From Monoraphidium neglectum (taxonomy: Eukaryota > Chlorophyta > Chlorophyceae > Sphaeropleales > Selenastraceae), in NCBI RefSeq assembly GCF_000611645.1, contig NW_014012909.1, forward strand, positions 1 through 21,563: a stretch of 21,563 nt of DNA, read 5' to 3'. Below the pieces are notes generated by a model, which did no database searches, was not told the origin of the DNA, and saw nothing but the letters and a program-made list of their open reading frames with translations. Both the position numbers and the translations under genes were made by a program. Below, in pieces: positions 19,901-21,563 of the stretch. Numbering within the stretch: position 1 is the first letter of the stretch; every line of letters begins with the position of its first letter.

Positions 19901-21369
19901 GGCATCAGCGGCAACAGCGTTGGCACCGGGGTTTTTGCGGTTGCATGGAACGCCTTTGTTGCGGTGCGCTGGGTTGAATGGGGCAGGGGCAAGTTGCGTC
20001 TGGGGAGGGGGGGGGGCAGCAAGTGGGCCCCTTGACCTCGGTGCTCTGACGTCATTTGCAGGTGTGCATGCGCTCATATCCCAACTGTCATGGTGATGTC
20101 ACAGCTGAGCTCCCACCACCTTTTGTGCGGTGACACCTTGCTCTCCCACAAAACTCTCCTTAGTTTTGGACTTTTTCAGCGCTAGCTAGCGGCGGCATCC
20201 TATTTGCACTCTTCTCCGCACCCTTCTGGTTCGCTGGCTGGCAGCTGGCAGGCCAGGCCTTCGGCGGCGCGCTGACAAGGGAGCGCTTCGCCATTGGCCG
20301 CAACAAGTTCCGCCTGGCGCAGGTCTGGTCGGGTTTCATGTGCTGGCAGGGAGCGCCCAGCTGGCTGGCGTCCACCATGGCAGGCAGGCAGGCAGGCAGG
20401 CTGCATGCTTCTGCGCATGCATGGGTCCCAGCCGTGGCACTGTCGTGCGTGGGTCCCCGCAATACCCAAGCAGTGACATGCTCCTCTGACACGCCCGTCA
20501 ACCCTCATCCCCTGCCACAGGAACTTGCTGTGTTGGAAGGAGGCGTGGCACGATTCCTGGGGCAGGGGTACCGCAGCGAAGAGGGGGATGTCAGCGACAT
20601 TGCAGGGGCGCGCATCATCACCACTGTCATTGTCAACGGCGCCCCCCGCACGGCTATAGAAGTGGTGGCGGGCGTCAACAAGTACAGGTAATGCGCCCGG
20701 GTGGTGTTGGACATGTAGGCATACATGGTGCACACCTTGACTTGGCTATGTGTCGCTTCAAAGTTTTGTTTCATCTGGACGGGCTCATTAGCATGTCAGC
20801 AAATATTCATGTCACCGTGAATTCATCATCAATTTGCACCAGGTTTGGAGAAAGCCTGGAGCTTGTGGAGCAGGAATGGCTTGCGAGCGAGATCAATTCC
20901 TTTTTGGAGGAGCGGTCTGGCCGGGCGCCGCAGGCGGAGGGCATGACGCAGACAGAGCCTCCCGAGGTGAGGTTGCGCAGGGCGCGCTTCAGGCCAGCTG
21001 GAACGCTCTTCTGTGGCCAAGTGTCTTGCCAGGCAACCTGGGTAGTATTTTAGTCGTGTACGGCCACACCGGCACATGGCTTGCCTGTGGCACTCTTAAC
21101 TGTCTTTGCACCACCATCATCATCACCACCACAGGTATATGACGACGTTGGCGTCACGTCCGGCAGCAGTGTGAGTGGCAATCGTGCTTATGAGCCAGCA
21201 TTGTATCCGCATTGGTGGTGTCGGTGCTCGCTGGCACAATGCTGGCCTGTCTGCATTTTGACCTTGCTCACATTCTCCTGAACTCTTGCTCATTCAGGAC
21301 CCCTTCTGGACAAGCGTACGAGAGGATGACCGCATAGACCCCTTCAACAACAGAGACCGCCGATTTTGA
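16904..21369 (+). CDS. Cyanobacterial-type Ser/Thr protein kinase with C-terminal membrane domain, plastid-targeted
   Basis: Fourteen exons keep phase and give 631 residues: 16904-16934, 17072-17284, 17523-17635, 17768-17877, 18192-18315, 18580-18751, 18931-18991, 19160-19302, 19593-19963, 20164-20322, 20521-20687, 20843-20966, 21135-21170 and 21298-21369. The N-terminus (MLASLTWRAAG, then Arg/Gly-rich to about residue 47) is a plastid transit candidate. The kinase domain spans about 93-340: loop LGAGANAITYRA, VAIK (Lys123), HRDIKPEN (Asp223), IDFGG (Asp244), TFGYLAPEQF. All catalytic residues are present; the glycine loop lacks its third Gly. The tail has two hydrophobic helices around residues 430-480 (VFAVAWNAFVA, FWTFSALASGGILFALFSAP) and the motif EQEWLASEINSFL. 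This arrangement is known from cyanobacterial Ser/Thr kinases, so an endosymbiotic origin and a plastid membrane location are inferred. Substrates are unknown. The first, 31-base exon is the least certain. Confidence 0.88.
18011..18046 (+). repeat. Three 12-base imperfect tandem repeats in a kinase intron
   Basis: Within the intron 17878-18191 the units ATACCAACCAGC, TTACCAACCAGT and TTGCCATCCAGC follow each other without spacing. It is a small minisatellite-like array with no visible function. Confidence 0.8.
20379..20400. repeat. (GGCA)5.5 tetranucleotide microsatellite in a kinase intron
   Basis: Five and a half perfect GGCA units lie in the intron 20323-20520 of the kinase gene. It is probably variable in length between strains. 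Confidence 0.9.
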
Positions 21370-21563
21370 ACCTTGTCTTGCTCCATTTGACAGTAAAACA
21401 TTCTGAAGTTTTCGTGTAAACGCTTGCCCATTGTGTAACTATGTGATATTCTGCACGGTGTGACAAGGGTAGTAACAATTTCAGGTCAAGATAAGGGCTT
21501 AGGGTTTGAGCTTGATGTTGAAATCCCAGTGAGTCCCACACGCACCCCTCAACTTGCTGACCT
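21370..21563 (+). other. 3' untranslated and flanking region of the kinase gene
   Basis: From the stop TGA at 21367-21369 to the window end there is AT-richer sequence with two TGTAA pentamers and no further gene. The transcript end is expected shortly after one of these. Confidence 0.6.
21415..21438 (+). terminator. Polyadenylation signals TGTAA (two copies) of the kinase gene
   Basis: TGTAA occurs at 21415-21419 and again at 21434-21438, about 46 and 65 bases after the kinase stop codon. This pentamer is the canonical green-algal nuclear polyadenylation signal. Two copies in an AT-richer context right after a gene make this the best-supported transcript end in the window. Confidence 0.65.

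Noticed and set aside
1..21563. CRISPR arrays, phage genes, insertion sequences, retrotransposon or defence-system genes.
   Set aside because: No regularly spaced repeats, no transposase, reverse transcriptase, integrase or capsid motifs, and the intron-rich gene structure is nuclear eukaryotic.

Overview
The window looks like nuclear DNA of a green alga (Chlorophyta). It is GC-rich, its genes have many short introns (roughly 120-450 bp), several products start with plastid-transit-like peptides, and the green-algal polyadenylation pentamer TGTAA follows some genes. A 227-base run of N (11136-11362) shows that it comes from a draft assembly. The genus cannot be fixed from the sequence. A plant-type phospholipid N-methyltransferase argues for a phosphatidylcholine-making lineage rather than one like Chlamydomonas reinhardtii.

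Six genes can be built by joining exons whose splice sites and reading phases agree. From left to right they are: (1) the 5' part of a plastid rhodanese-like protein, minus strand, 1-548, running off the window; (2) a very large, unrecognised coiled-coil, Ser/Pro-rich protein of about 1560 residues, minus strand, 2000-7110; (3) a single-domain DJ-1/PfpI protein, plus strand, 7575-8633 or from 7437; (4) a starch-binding CBM20 protein with a long helical C-terminal half, minus strand, 9853-12672; (5) PLMT, phospholipid N-methyltransferase, plus strand, 15066-15945; (6) a 14-exon cyanobacterial-type Ser/Thr protein kinase with a C-terminal membrane domain, plus strand, 16904-21369.

The stretches between them (549-1999, 7111-7574, 8634-9852, 12673-15065, 15946-16903, 21370-21563) hold no gene I can recognise. 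They do hold a pure 32-unit CAG/GCA repeat (1378-1473), a diverged 52-bp tandem duplication (16244-16346) and a few weak ORFs listed with low confidence.

There is no operon logic here, as expected for a nuclear genome. Three products (rhodanese, CBM20 protein, kinase) are inferred to act in the plastid. PLMT acts on endomembranes and DJ-1 in stress or carbonyl defence. I found no phage, CRISPR, transposase, tRNA or rRNA. The most novel items are the CBM20-helical protein and the giant coiled-coil protein. Exon models are my own reading, with no transcript support.
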